Positions 1 through 9,547 of a stretch of DNA of 64,000 nt are shown piece by piece. How positions within the stretch are numbered: the first letter of the stretch is position 1; each line of letters opens with the position of its first letter. The stretch lies in contig NZ_KI911783.1 in assembly GCF_000515415.1 (NCBI RefSeq), positions 6,683,831 through 6,747,830 of the forward strand. Direction: 5' to 3'. Both the position numbers and the translations under genes were made by a program. The stretch is from Bradyrhizobium sp. WSM1417. Its GTDB lineage: Bacteria > Pseudomonadota > Alphaproteobacteria > Rhizobiales > Xanthobacteraceae. The notes beneath the pieces were generated by a model. The model made no database searches and was not told the DNA's origin. It saw only the letters and a list, made by a program, of their open reading frames with translations.

Positions 1-85
1 GGGCAAGCAGACTCCGAGCACCGGTGGCAGCAACACCAATAACACGGGCAGCCAAGCCGGCGGCGGCGCAGGCTCCGGAAAGTAG
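1..85 (+). CDS. C-terminal end of an unidentified Gly/Ser/Asn-rich protein (partial)
   Basis: An open frame enters the window from the left and stops with TAG at 83-85. The visible 27 residues are Gly, Ser, Asn and Thr rich (ending GGGAGSGK) and look like a flexible or secreted tail rather than a folded domain. A strong hairpin follows about 20 nt downstream, which supports this being a genuine gene end. The function cannot be judged from this fragment. Confidence 0.55.
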   Translation, partial: GKQTPSTGGSNTNNTGSQAGGGAGSGK

Positions 86-106
86 GCTTACATTGATCGG
101 AAGTCT

Positions 107-133
107 GGAGAGGGGCGATTCGCCCCCCTCTCC
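107..133 (+). terminator. Rho-independent-type hairpin after the leftmost gene
   Basis: GGAGAGGGG at 107-115 pairs with CCCCTCTCC ending at 133 around a short loop, followed by a weak A-rich stretch. It lies just after the stop at 85 and is the likely terminator of that gene. Confidence 0.6.
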
Positions 134-293
134 AAAATGAGGCGAACGGCATGACGCCGTGGATTGCCCGTGGCTCGGGCTCTTTGACCCGTTCGTCTTG
201 GTGCAGCCGAAGCTTTTCGTCGTCGACAATATCGTTTACGCGTGACGCAGGCGTGAATGTTCTGCAATTGGTCCCACCTACATTGACATCAGT

Positions 294-1475
294 GTGACAG
301 CCGGGGATTTTTACATTGCTGGCGAATCAGCGATGGCCTCAAGCCGAGTACCTCTTGGACAACTCCCAGTGCTTTCGAGACTGATATCGTTGCTGCGCCG
401 CATCCCCGCGGTGAAATGGGCGTTCACCCGGCTTCGGCCCGCGCCGCACGGCGGCGGCATCGACGTCGCGCCTGATGCCTCAGACGCCTCACCCGCCCTC
501 GTTGCCGAAATTGCAGCCACGACTCCAGCCCTTGACACCAGTATCAGCGCCGATACGTCGAACTGCGACGTCGCGGTCGCGGCTTCAGCCGCCGAAGACG
601 ACACCGCCAGCCCAGTCATCGCGGAGAGCCTGTCGGAAGCGCCAGCGGATGTCAGCGGTAGCGACGATTCATCCCGGGAGTCGGCGGCGGGCGTCGAGCC
701 GGTCGTCGTGGAGGAAGCTTCGGTCGCGATCATCGAAGTCGAGCGTGAGACGGTCGACCTCCCCGAACTCATCATCAACAGCAATCCATCCACCGAACTC
801 GCGGACGACGTTGAGCCCGTTGTCGCGGAGAAGGCCTCCTCCGTCGATGTCGAGGTCGAGTTGGAGGTCGTCCCGGTTGATGCTCCCGCTCTCGCCGTCA
901 ACGACGAGCATTCCTCTGTCGTCGACGTGGATACTTGCTCGACTCTCGATGACACCCGTGTCGCGTTCGCCGATTGCGACATCTCGCGGGAGCATATCCC
1001 TGAGGACAGCACTGACGGCGACCCCTCCCCCAGCGCCGCGGAAGTTGTCGCCGACACGGCCAGCGTTGTCGTGGATGTTGCGCCGGAGCCGGCCCTCGAG
1101 GCTCCCACCCCGGAGGTCGCCAGCGCGCCGAAGATTCGTGCAAAGCTCGCAGAACCCGCCGACCGCGCCGCGCTGATCCGGCAGCGTTGGGCGGAGACCG
1201 GGAGCAGGATGTGGAATCCTCGCCTCCACGGCGCCGGTGATGCCACGCTGAACATCCAGGGAAGCGTCGGGCTGCTGCCGCCCGCGCCCGGCGAGACGAT
1301 GCCGCGCTACGACAAGCTGGAATTCCTGATGCTCGGCGGACAGATCGTCTGCGAAGGCGTGATTGTCGAAGCACCCGCGCATGCAAGCCAGCGCAGTTTT
1401 ACGCGGCTCGCCGAGCCGGGGAAACCCGACCGGGTCCGCGAACCAATGCGGGACCGCCAAGCCGCTCTCGCCTGA
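294..1475 (+). CDS. Hypothetical protein with acidic Val/Ala/Glu/Asp-rich middle and a conserved-looking C-terminal part
   Basis: A 393-residue frame from a GTG at 294; an ATG at 333 (residue 14) is an equally good start, as neither has a clear Shine-Dalgarno sequence. Residues about 15-45 are basic (ending RRIPAVKWAFTRLRP). Residues about 55-285 are low-complexity and strongly acidic, with repeated DVEPVV/VEVE-like phrases. The last about 100 residues (from IRQRWAETG through MWNPRLHGAGD and MLGGQIVCEGVIVEAP) look folded, and I recall similar C-termini in uncharacterised Bradyrhizobium proteins. A 314-codon minus-strand frame overlaps it but is Ser/Thr-rich noise. No function is assigned. Confidence 0.65.
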   Translation: MTAGDFYIAGESAMASSRVPLGQLPVLSRLISLLRRIPAVKWAFTRLRPAPHGGGIDVAPDASDASPALVAEIAATTPALDTSISADTSNCDVAVAASAAEDDTASPVIAESLSEAPADVSGSDDSSRESAAGVEPVVVEEASVAIIEVERETVDLPELIINSNPSTELADDVEPVVAEKASSVDVEVELEVVPVDAPALAVNDEHSSVVDVDTCSTLDDTRVAFADCDISREHIPEDSTDGDPSPSAAEVVADTASVVVDVAPEPALEAPTPEVASAPKIRAKLAEPADRAALIRQRWAETGSRMWNPRLHGAGDATLNIQGSVGLLPPAPGETMPRYDKLEFLMLGGQIVCEGVIVEAPAHASQRSFTRLAEPGKPDRVREPMRDRQAALA

Positions 1476-1490
1476 CCCTTATCGCTGCGC

Positions 1491-2807
1491 TCAGGGGATC
1501 GGATAGCCCTTCCAGACCCACTCCAGCGCCGACGGCAGCGTCTGCGCGATCGTGGGACGGTCGACGTGCTTGGCATTGCGCACGAACAGAAACTGATAGT
1601 GGTAGCCCTTCTCCGCCAGCACCTTGGCCATCAGCGCGTTGGAGAGGGTCCAGTCGTGCATGCCGTCGGGAATGGTGGGGTTCGGATAGAACAGGTCCTG
1701 GTCGCCGCCGAAGAACCAGAAACGGATCGGCTTGGTCGGCGCAGCGACGATCAGCGGGACGCCGGGCGGCTCGGCCGGCGTGAGCACGCCGGCCTTGGAG
1801 ATGAGGTTGGGTGTGGCTGGCCCCGTCCATGCGCTGTGATATTCCCAGGCGCCGCCGCGCAGCGAGGGGTCATGCGGCCATTGCTGGTTGACCATGGTCG
1901 GCGAGAACGCCAGCACGCGGTGATAGAGATCGGGATAGAACCACGCCATAGTGAAGGCTGCCACGCCGCTCGAACTCAGTCCCATGGTCGCACGCCCCTC
2001 GGGATTTTTGGTCAGCCTGACGTCGGCGTTCTTTTCGACCAGCGGCAGCACTTCACGCTCGACGAACTGCGCGTAGGCGCCTGACACCGTGTCATATTCG
2101 CGGCCGCGCTGACTGCCCTGCGCATCCTGCCCGCCATTGCCGATCTGGATCGCGATCATCGGCGGCACGCGGCGCTGCGCGATCAGATTGTCGAGCGTAG
2201 TGGCGAGATCCTTGTAGGCGTTGGAGCCGCCGTCGCCGACCACGATGAACGGCGCCGCGGTGCCGCGGATATATTGCGCCGGCACATAGACGTCGATGGT
2301 GCGCGACCAGATCCCTGGATGGCTGGTGGTGACGATCATGTGCGACTTGTCGTTCGGCGCCGTCACGGTCGTCATGATCGAGGAGTTGGTGCAACCGGCA
2401 AGATCATCGCGGATCAGACCCGGATTGTAGATGCTGCTCTCCTTCGACGACAGCGTGAAGGATTTTGTCGTCCCGCGCGGCACACCCTCCTTCGCGATCG
2501 TCTCCGGCGCAGGATTGTGGGTGGGACCGATGATGAAATTGCCCTCGGCCCCCGGTGGCGGCAGCGTTCCGTCAGGAAGCTCAGTGGCGCGTGGATAATT
2601 GGGATTGGAGGGATCGCGCGTCGGAGGCGCCGTCTTGAAGTCGAGACCCGCCGTATCGATGAAGAACGGTCCCGCCTTGTCGGTGGTGTTGGCCCCAGGC
2701 GGAATCACCATGTTCTGAGTGACGCAAGCCGGTTGCGAAAAAGCAATCGAAGTGAAGGAGACGAGGGAAATCAGCGTCCCCGCAAAGACGGAGAATGATT
2801 GGGTCAT
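1491..2807 (-). CDS. Secreted alpha/beta-hydrolase, enterochelin-esterase-like
   Basis: A 438-residue protein of the esterase-D/Fes-like alpha/beta-hydrolase superfamily. The start at 2807 is preferred because GGGAG lies 8 nt upstream and the product then begins with a signal peptide (MTQSFSVFAGTLISLVSF, cleavage near AFSQPA). The open frame runs on to 3050 but that extension has no family character. The nucleophile elbow is GLSSSGVAAF (G-x-S-x-x-G). FIVVGDGGSNAYKDL fits the oxyanion region and AKHVD near the C-terminus may supply the histidine. The gene stands alone, convergent with the acidic protein at 294-1475. The substrate is unknown; an ester or peptide-like ester hydrolysed in the periplasm is the conservative reading. 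Confidence 0.8.
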   Translation of the reverse strand: MTQSFSVFAGTLISLVSFTSIAFSQPACVTQNMVIPPGANTTDKAGPFFIDTAGLDFKTAPPTRDPSNPNYPRATELPDGTLPPPGAEGNFIIGPTHNPAPETIAKEGVPRGTTKSFTLSSKESSIYNPGLIRDDLAGCTNSSIMTTVTAPNDKSHMIVTTSHPGIWSRTIDVYVPAQYIRGTAAPFIVVGDGGSNAYKDLATTLDNLIAQRRVPPMIAIQIGNGGQDAQGSQRGREYDTVSGAYAQFVEREVLPLVEKNADVRLTKNPEGRATMGLSSSGVAAFTMAWFYPDLYHRVLAFSPTMVNQQWPHDPSLRGGAWEYHSAWTGPATPNLISKAGVLTPAEPPGVPLIVAAPTKPIRFWFFGGDQDLFYPNPTIPDGMHDWTLSNALMAKVLAEKGYHYQFLFVRNAKHVDRPTIAQTLPSALEWVWKGYPIP

Positions 2808-3208
2808 TTGAGCTCCCGGTGCTGACGAGTCTTTCTGGCTCGCCTTAGCGCAAAGTATGACGAGCCGCGTGCGCGCGGTCAAACCCGAGCCGGCCGCGTT
2901 GCAGCAATGACGGCCATGCTCAGAACAGACAGGCACGGTTATTCCGCGCATTGCCACGAAATTGTCGGTGCGACGATACGTTGCGCTGGCGCATATGGTT
3001 AGCAGAGCGTAGCCGCAATTTATGCAAGCTCTTTCAGCCAGTCCCCGCACTTCCGCCGCCGGATATCGTTAACGCAGCCTGACCGGGGCGCGTATCGAGA
3101 AGATCCGCAGCGCGTCGAGCCTCGCGCGAGGACGCCAATCTAACGTCCCCTTTACCCCCGCCGTGCAAGATCGCCCGCGTTTCGAAGGAATTCAGGGCTG
3201 ATATTGCA
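2808..3208. other. 401-bp divergent intergenic region
   Basis: This region separates the divergently transcribed esterase and GGDEF/EAL genes. The only coding-like feature is an in-frame open stretch (from 3083) upstream of the ATG at 3209. That stretch lacks a good start and does not look like a membrane domain. No tRNA, repeat or convincing operator was seen. It should contain two divergent promoters. Confidence 0.5.
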
Positions 3209-4936
3209 ATGCCTCTCACCAATTTGATCTTCACCAACTGGATCGCAGCGCCGATCGGCGCGGGCTTCACTGCCTGGTCCTTCGCGCTCTACCCTTACGG
3301 CGATGCTTTCGCCAAGAGCCAGGTTGCCTTCTACATGGCGGTGACCGTGATCGGCTGCATCTTCTCGCTGATGCATCTGCGCTCGGCGGCACTGATCGTG
3401 ACGCTGGTCGTCGACGTGCCCTACGTGCTGTTCTTCTGGGCCACCGGCGAGCCGACTTTGAAGGCAATCGCCGTCAACAATCTGCTCGTGTCGGGCGCGA
3501 TGGTGACGGTGCTGTTCATCTACTATCGCGACTTCGCCGACCTCGTCGCGAGCCGCAAGTCGCTGCTGGCGCAACAGGCGGCCACCCAGGCCCTTTCGGA
3601 CGAGAACTTCCGCCTTGCCAACCTCGATTCCCTGACCGAACTGCCGAACCGCCGCCGCTTCTTCGCCGAGCTGTCGAGCGCTTTCGCTGACGCCGAGCGC
3701 AGGAAAGTTCGCGTCGCGGTCGGGATCATCGACCTCGACGGCTTCAAGCCGATCAACGACAATTACGGCCATTCGGTCGGCGACCGCGTTCTGATCGAGG
3801 CGGGCCGGCGCATCCGCGAGGTCTGCGAAGGCTTCGGCCCGCAGCGGGTGGAATTCGCCAGGCTCGGCGGCGACGAGTTTGGCCTCGTGGTGTGCGGCGA
3901 CGCTGATGATGCGGATCTGATGCGGCTCGGCGAACGCGTTGGTGACCAGGTCAAGCTGCCCTACCAGCTCGACACCGCCCATACCGGGCTGTCCTGCTCG
4001 ATCGGCTTCGCGCTATTCCCGCAATCGGCAACGACGGCGGAGGCGCTCTATGAATGCGCCGACTATTCGCTCTATCACGCCAAGCGCCATCTGCGCGGCC
4101 GCACCGTGATTTTCTCGAGCGAGCTCGAGGCCGAGATCCGCAGCCGCGGCGTCATCGAAAATTTGTTGCGCACCGCGGATTTCAGCACCGAGATGGACCT
4201 GGTGTTCCAGCCGATCGTGGACGCCATGAGCGAGCACACCGCCGGCTTCGAGGTCCTGGCGCGCTGGCACAGCTCCCGCCTCGGCCTGGTTTCGCCGGCC
4301 GACTTCATTCCAACCGCCGAGCGCATCGGCCTGATCCGGCCGTTGACGCAGGCGCTGCTGGTACGCGCGCTCGCGACGGCCAGGACGTGGCCCGACCACA
4401 TCCGCCTGTCCTTCAACCTGTCCGCCCACGACGTCTGCTCGCCCGAGGGCATCCTGCCGCTGATCACCATCATCGAGAAGAGCTCGCTGCCGCCGCACCG
4501 AATCGATTTCGAGATCACCGAGACGGCCGTTACCTTCGATTTCGTGCGCGCACAACAGTCGATCGCGGCATTGAAGGCGATGGGCTGCGGCATTTCGCTG
4601 GACGATTTCGGCACCGGCTATTCCTCGCTGAGCCACGTGCACTGGCTGCCGCTCGACAAAATCAAGATCGACCGCAGCTTCATCGCCGACGTCAACGACA
4701 ATCCAGTGAGCCACAAGATCATCAAGTCCCTCACCGGCCTCTGTGACGACATGGAGATCGCCTGCGTCGCCGAGGGCGTCGAGACTCGCGCTCAGCTCGA
4801 CACCCTGCGCCGGCTGGGATGTGACTTCATCCAGGGCTACTACTTCGCAAAGCCCATGCGCAGCGACGCGATCGACGATTATCTCGCAAAGGAAAGCCAG
4901 CGCCTCGGCGGCGCCGTAGCCAGGGTCGTGGCCTAA
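3209..4936 (+). CDS. Membrane-anchored GGDEF/EAL cyclic-di-GMP enzyme
   Basis: A 575-residue protein. Residues about 10-110 form three or four hydrophobic helices, followed by a short linker helix (SRKSLLAQQAATQALSDEN). The GGDEF domain spans about 140-300 with an intact RLGGDEF signature near residue 222; the position five residues before it is RVEF, so no RxxD inhibitory site is present. The EAL domain spans about 320-565; its signature is EVLAR rather than EALLR, but DDFGTGYSSL, KIKIDRSFI and VAEGVE are intact, so phosphodiesterase activity is plausible. It probably makes and/or degrades cyclic di-GMP at the inner membrane. The start is uncertain: related Bradyrhizobium proteins, as I recall them, carry about 80 more N-terminal residues. 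Its stop lies 2 nt from the convergent livF. Confidence 0.88.
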   Translation: MPLTNLIFTNWIAAPIGAGFTAWSFALYPYGDAFAKSQVAFYMAVTVIGCIFSLMHLRSAALIVTLVVDVPYVLFFWATGEPTLKAIAVNNLLVSGAMVTVLFIYYRDFADLVASRKSLLAQQAATQALSDENFRLANLDSLTELPNRRRFFAELSSAFADAERRKVRVAVGIIDLDGFKPINDNYGHSVGDRVLIEAGRRIREVCEGFGPQRVEFARLGGDEFGLVVCGDADDADLMRLGERVGDQVKLPYQLDTAHTGLSCSIGFALFPQSATTAEALYECADYSLYHAKRHLRGRTVIFSSELEAEIRSRGVIENLLRTADFSTEMDLVFQPIVDAMSEHTAGFEVLARWHSSRLGLVSPADFIPTAERIGLIRPLTQALLVRALATARTWPDHIRLSFNLSAHDVCSPEGILPLITIIEKSSLPPHRIDFEITETAVTFDFVRAQQSIAALKAMGCGISLDDFGTGYSSLSHVHWLPLDKIKIDRSFIADVNDNPVSHKIIKSLTGLCDDMEIACVAEGVETRAQLDTLRRLGCDFIQGYYFAKPMRSDAIDDYLAKESQRLGGAVARVVA

Positions 4937-4938
4937 CG

Positions 4939-5650
<712 letters not shown>

Positions 5651-5658
<8 letters not shown>

Positions 5659-6406
5659 AGCCTTCACTCTGTCCGAGATAGACCCGGCGGACCTCCGGAT
5701 TGCACCTGATCTCATCGGGGGCGCCGTCGGCAAGCAGGCGGCCATGATGCAGCACCACGACACGCTTGGACAGGCCCAGCACCATCTTCATCTTATGCTC
5801 GACAAGAAGCACGGTACGCTTCTCGGCGAGCCGTTCCAGCAGCGCGACCATGTCCTTGGTCTCCTCCGGCCCCATGCCGGCGGTCGGCTCGTCGAGCAGA
5901 AGCAACTCCGGCTCCGACACCAACGCGATCGCGATCTCCAGCGCGCGCTGCTGGCCATGCGCCAGGAATTTCGCCAGTTCGGCGCGCCTGCCAGATAGCC
6001 CGACTGCGTCGAGTGCAGCATCGGCGCGGGCATTGAGCTCCGAAAGTCGAGCGCGGTTACGCCAGATGTCGTAGCTCACGGTCAGCGCCTGCGCCGCCAC
6101 GCGGACGTTCTCGTGCACCGACAGGTCCGGGAAGATGTTTGTGATCTGGTAAGAGCGCGAGATGCCCTGATGCACGAACCGGTGCTGCGGCAGGCCGTTC
6201 AGCTCGCGTCCCCTGAAGTGCAGCTTGCCAGACGTCGGCGTCAGCGCGCCGGAGAGGATGTTGAATAACGTGCTCTTGCCGGCGCCGTTCGGCCCGATGA
6301 TCGAGGTGAGCTGTCCGGCCGCAAAAGACACGGTGATGCCTTCGAGCGCGACGAAACCGCCGAAGTGCTTGCCGATCCCCTCGGCACGAAGCAACTCGCC
6401 GCTCAT
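5651..6406 (-). CDS. livG: Branched-chain-type ABC importer ATPase (LivG family)
   Basis: A 251-residue ATPase with Walker A GPNGAGKST, a LivG-style signature LAHGQQRALE and Walker B LLLDEPTAGMGPEE. The GMGPEE extension is diagnostic for LivG as opposed to LivF. The start at 6406 overlaps the livM stop by 4 nt and its stop overlaps the livF start, so livM, livG and livF are translationally coupled. It forms the second nucleotide-binding subunit of the importer on the cytoplasmic face. Confidence 0.92.
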
Positions 6407-7401
6407 GGCCGCGCCTTTCCGACACCCAATGTATCGAGCAGCGTGCCCCAGATGCCCTTGGGCAGGAACAGCACGAACAGGACGAAGATCGCGCCGACGA
6501 AGAGCTGCCAGTGTGGGGTCCAGACCGAGATGACGTCCTCAAGGATCAGGAACGCCGCCGCGCCAACGAACGGTCCGAAGAAGCTGCGCGCGCCGCCGAG
6601 CAGCACCATCATCACGATCATGCCGGAGGTCTGGTAGTGCAGGATGTCGAGCGGCACGATCGACAGATGTAGCGCCAGCATGCAGCCACCGAGCGAGGAG
6701 ATCGCGCCCGACAGCATGAACACGATCAGCTTGCTGCGCTCGACGTCATAGCCGCAGGCCCGCGCCCGCTGCTCGTTCTCGCGGATGGCCTCGATCACGG
6801 CGCCGAAGGGCGAGTTCAAAATGCGCGACTGGAACCACATGGCCAATGCGGCGAAAGCCATCAGCACGTAATATTTGTTGACCGGGTCGAGGAAATTGAC
6901 GGGGAGTCCGAACAGGCTGATGCGATCGACGGTAAAGCCGCGCAGGCCATTCTCGCCACCGGTGAAAGACGAGGCCTGGAGCGCCACGTAATAAACGAGC
7001 TGAGCCAGCGCAAGCGTCACCATGGAGAAATAGATGCCGCGCGTGCGCGTCGAGACGATGCCGATCGCGGCGGCGAGGCCGGTGCTGAGGAGGACTGCGA
7101 TCGGGACCGCGGCGAACCAGGGCACACCGTAACGACCGATCGCAATGCCGGTGAAGTAGGCGCCCGCACCGAAGAACGCGGCTTGGCCGAACGACAACAG
7201 TCCCGTGTAGCCGAACAGCAGATTGTAGCCCATCACCACGACGCCGTAGATCAGGACGTTGACGGCCAGCGCGTGAGACGGCAACAGCCAGGGCAACACA
7301 GCCAGCACCGCGATCGAGAGCAACACGCGTTGCTCGAGAAGCCGGCCGAGCCCGCCGGACGAGAGTTTGGCGACCGCTTCGCCGCTCGATGGTGAGGTCA
7401 C
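6403..7401 (-). CDS. livM: Branched-chain-type ABC importer permease (LivM family)
   Basis: A 332-residue inner-membrane permease with about nine hydrophobic segments and LivM phrases such as GYTGLLSFGQAAFFGAGAY and TRGIYFSMVTLALAQ. The GTG at 7401 is chosen because it overlaps the livH stop as GTGA. The frame stays open to 8085, but that part is an out-of-frame reading of livH. It pairs with LivH to form the translocation pore. Confidence 0.92.
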   Translation of the reverse strand: MTSPSSGEAVAKLSSGGLGRLLEQRVLLSIAVLAVLPWLLPSHALAVNVLIYGVVVMGYNLLFGYTGLLSFGQAAFFGAGAYFTGIAIGRYGVPWFAAVPIAVLLSTGLAAAIGIVSTRTRGIYFSMVTLALAQLVYYVALQASSFTGGENGLRGFTVDRISLFGLPVNFLDPVNKYYVLMAFAALAMWFQSRILNSPFGAVIEAIRENEQRARACGYDVERSKLIVFMLSGAISSLGGCMLALHLSIVPLDILHYQTSGMIVMMVLLGGARSFFGPFVGAAAFLILEDVISVWTPHWQLFVGAIFVLFVLFLPKGIWGTLLDTLGVGKARP

Positions 7402-8273
7402 GCGGTCCTCCCTCTGATGCCGAACAAGCCCTGCGGGCGGATCAGCAGCACCACGGCCATCAGCGCGAACATGACGATGGTCGCCATCTCCGGCGCGAAC
7501 AGCGCGACCAGGCTGATGGAGATGCCGACCATGAGGCCTGCGACGACGGCCCCGACGATCGACCCGAGGCCGCCGATCACGGTCACCACGAAGGCTTCCG
7601 CCAGCACCAGCGATCCCATCTCCGGATTGACGCTGCGCATGGGACCCGCGAGCACGCCGCCGAGCGCCGCCAGCCCGACGCCTAGCCCGAAGATTGCGAG
7701 CCAGACCCGGCCGATGTCGACACCGAGCACCTGCATGATGGTGGGATCGCGGGCGCCCGCGCGCACGATCAAGCCGATCCGCGTCTTCTCCAGCGTCAGC
7801 CAGAGCACCAGGAGCACCACCGCCACCAGCGCAATGACGAACAGGCGGTAGCGCGGGAAGAAGCCGATGCCGAGATCGAGCACGCCGATCAGCTGCGGCG
7901 GGGTCGGAAACGGGATGCCGTCGCTGCCGAACACGATCCGCACGCCCTCGACCAGGATGTAGCTGAGGCCGAAGGTAAGCAGCAGCGGATCGTCGATCGA
8001 GCGCCCATAGAGCCTGCGGATCAGGACGAACTCGATCAGCATGCCGAAGGCGCCGATCAGGATGGGCGCCAGCAGCAATCCCCACCAGAAGCTTCCGGTG
8101 AGGGACGCCAGATACAGCCCCGCATAGGCCCCGATCATGAACAGCGCGCCATGAGCGAAATTGACCACCCCGAGCATGCCGAACACGATCGTCAGTCCAA
8201 GCGCAGTGATCACCAGGACCGCCCCAAGGGCGATCCCGGAAAGAAGCTGCATGATGATCAGCGACAGGTCCAT
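7398..8273 (-). CDS. livH: Branched-chain-type ABC importer permease (LivH family)
   Basis: A 291-residue inner-membrane permease with the LivH hallmarks TIVFGMLGVVNFAHGALFMIGAY near the N-terminus and GGLGSIVGAVVAGL near the C-terminus. It starts 10 nt after the substrate-binding protein stop and ends overlapping livM, within the same operon. It belongs to the same importer as livM, livG and livF. Confidence 0.93.
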   Translation of the reverse strand: MDLSLIIMQLLSGIALGAVLVITALGLTIVFGMLGVVNFAHGALFMIGAYAGLYLASLTGSFWWGLLLAPILIGAFGMLIEFVLIRRLYGRSIDDPLLLTFGLSYILVEGVRIVFGSDGIPFPTPPQLIGVLDLGIGFFPRYRLFVIALVAVVLLVLWLTLEKTRIGLIVRAGARDPTIMQVLGVDIGRVWLAIFGLGVGLAALGGVLAGPMRSVNPEMGSLVLAEAFVVTVIGGLGSIVGAVVAGLMVGISISLVALFAPEMATIVMFALMAVVLLIRPQGLFGIRGRTA

Positions 8274-8283
8274 TGCCCGGGCT

Positions 8284-9525
8284 TCAGGTCGCGTGGCCCA
8301 GCTCGCTGCAACTGCGCAGCATGTCGTCGGAGCCAGTGTCGTTGGCGAGAATGGCGAACAGATCGTTGTCGTTGGCCATGGCGGACTTCTTCTTGGACTC
8401 CAGCACCAGCACCGGCTGCACCGATTGGTGATCGCATTTGCGGTAATGCTGCGGACCCTTGGTCAGGTCGTATTGCAGCTTCTCCAGCGCATCGACCACC
8501 TTGTCGGTATCGGTGCCACCCGCGGTTTGCATGGCCGCCAGCAGCGACCCGACGCCGGAATAACCGTAGGCGCCGTAATCGGTCGGTATCGCGCCGCCAT
8601 TGGCTGCCTTGAAGGCGCTGTTGAAAGCGGCAGCGGACTTGCTCTGCGTCTCCAGACCCCAGTAATAGTTGGCGCCGCCGACCACGCCCTCGAACACGTC
8701 GGGGCCGACCGCGAGCCGCTGGTTGTGCAGGATCACCGGCACGACGATCTTCATCTGCTGCTTGACGCCGAAGTCCACCGCTTGCTTGATCGCGTTGGCC
8801 TGGTCACGGCCGAAATTGGAGATGCAGAGCACGTCGGGCCGCATCGACATCAGGCGCGGCATGAAGGTGGAATAGTCGGCAGCGCCGAACGGATGCAGGA
8901 TCTCGCCGACGCTATCCACGCCGATCGCCGCCTGCGCGCGCTTGAAGCCGCGCAGCATCTCATGCCCGTACGCGTAATCTGCGACGAGATGGGCAACCTT
9001 CATGCCCTTCTTCAGGGTCTGCCGTGCCACGGCGGCGGTGGTCATGTGCGGGTTCAGCGCCTCGTGGAAGGTGTATTTGCTGAAATCCTTGACCTCGTTG
9101 ATGGTGTCGGACTGGCTGATCGAAACGTAGATCACGCCGCGGGCGCGGGTGACTTCGTTGACCGCGAGCTGCACGGCGCTGGAGAGCGCGCCGACCACGG
9201 CGTGAACCTTGTCCTTCTCGATCAGCTCCAGCGTACGGGTCGCGGCCTCGCCGGCATTGAGCTTATCGTCGCGCACCAACAGCTCGACCTTGCGGCCGCC
9301 GATGCCGCCCTTGTCGTTGGCGAGCTTGACCGCGAGCTCGGCGCACTTGACCTGGTCGCGCGCCTCCGCAGCGAACGGGCCGGTCAGCGGGGTCGGAAAG
9401 CCGATGCGGATCGTTTCGTCGGCGGCGCGCCCGAGCCGCGGCATGGCGAGCAGTGCCGCGCTTGCCGAGAGACCGGCGAGCGCGGTGCGGCGGGAAATTT
9501 TCGAGGTGGAAGCGGACTTGGGCAT
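8284..9525 (-). CDS. Periplasmic substrate-binding protein of the Liv-type importer
   Basis: A 413-residue type-I periplasmic binding protein (Peripla_BP_6 family). The start at 9525 has TTGGAGGAAATC just upstream. The N-terminus has a twin-arginine-like signal (ISRRTALAGLSASAALLAMP, cleavage near GRAAD), then IRIGFPTPLTGPFA, KLANDKGGIGG and DKLNAGEAATRTLELI. It lies between the molybdenum-hydroxylase large subunit (22-nt gap) and livH (10-nt gap). It defines what the transporter takes up; the likely ligand is the hydroxylase substrate or a precursor, but no residue seen here identifies it. Confidence 0.88.
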   Translation of the reverse strand: MPKSASTSKISRRTALAGLSASAALLAMPRLGRAADETIRIGFPTPLTGPFAAEARDQVKCAELAVKLANDKGGIGGRKVELLVRDDKLNAGEAATRTLELIEKDKVHAVVGALSSAVQLAVNEVTRARGVIYVSISQSDTINEVKDFSKYTFHEALNPHMTTAAVARQTLKKGMKVAHLVADYAYGHEMLRGFKRAQAAIGVDSVGEILHPFGAADYSTFMPRLMSMRPDVLCISNFGRDQANAIKQAVDFGVKQQMKIVVPVILHNQRLAVGPDVFEGVVGGANYYWGLETQSKSAAAFNSAFKAANGGAIPTDYGAYGYSGVGSLLAAMQTAGGTDTDKVVDALEKLQYDLTKGPQHYRKCDHQSVQPVLVLESKKKSAMANDNDLFAILANDTGSDDMLRSCSELGHAT

Positions 9526-9547
9526 GATTTCCTCCAATTATCTTTTT

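Noticed and set aside
311..1255. A 314-codon minus-strand frame opposite the acidic protein
   Set aside because: Its Ser/Thr/Ala-rich product mirrors the codon pattern of the plus-strand gene, whose C-terminus looks like a real domain.
7402..8085. N-terminal extension of the livM frame into livH
   Set aside because: The extension is Arg-rich out-of-frame livH; the GTG at 7401 overlaps the livH stop and gives a normal LivM.
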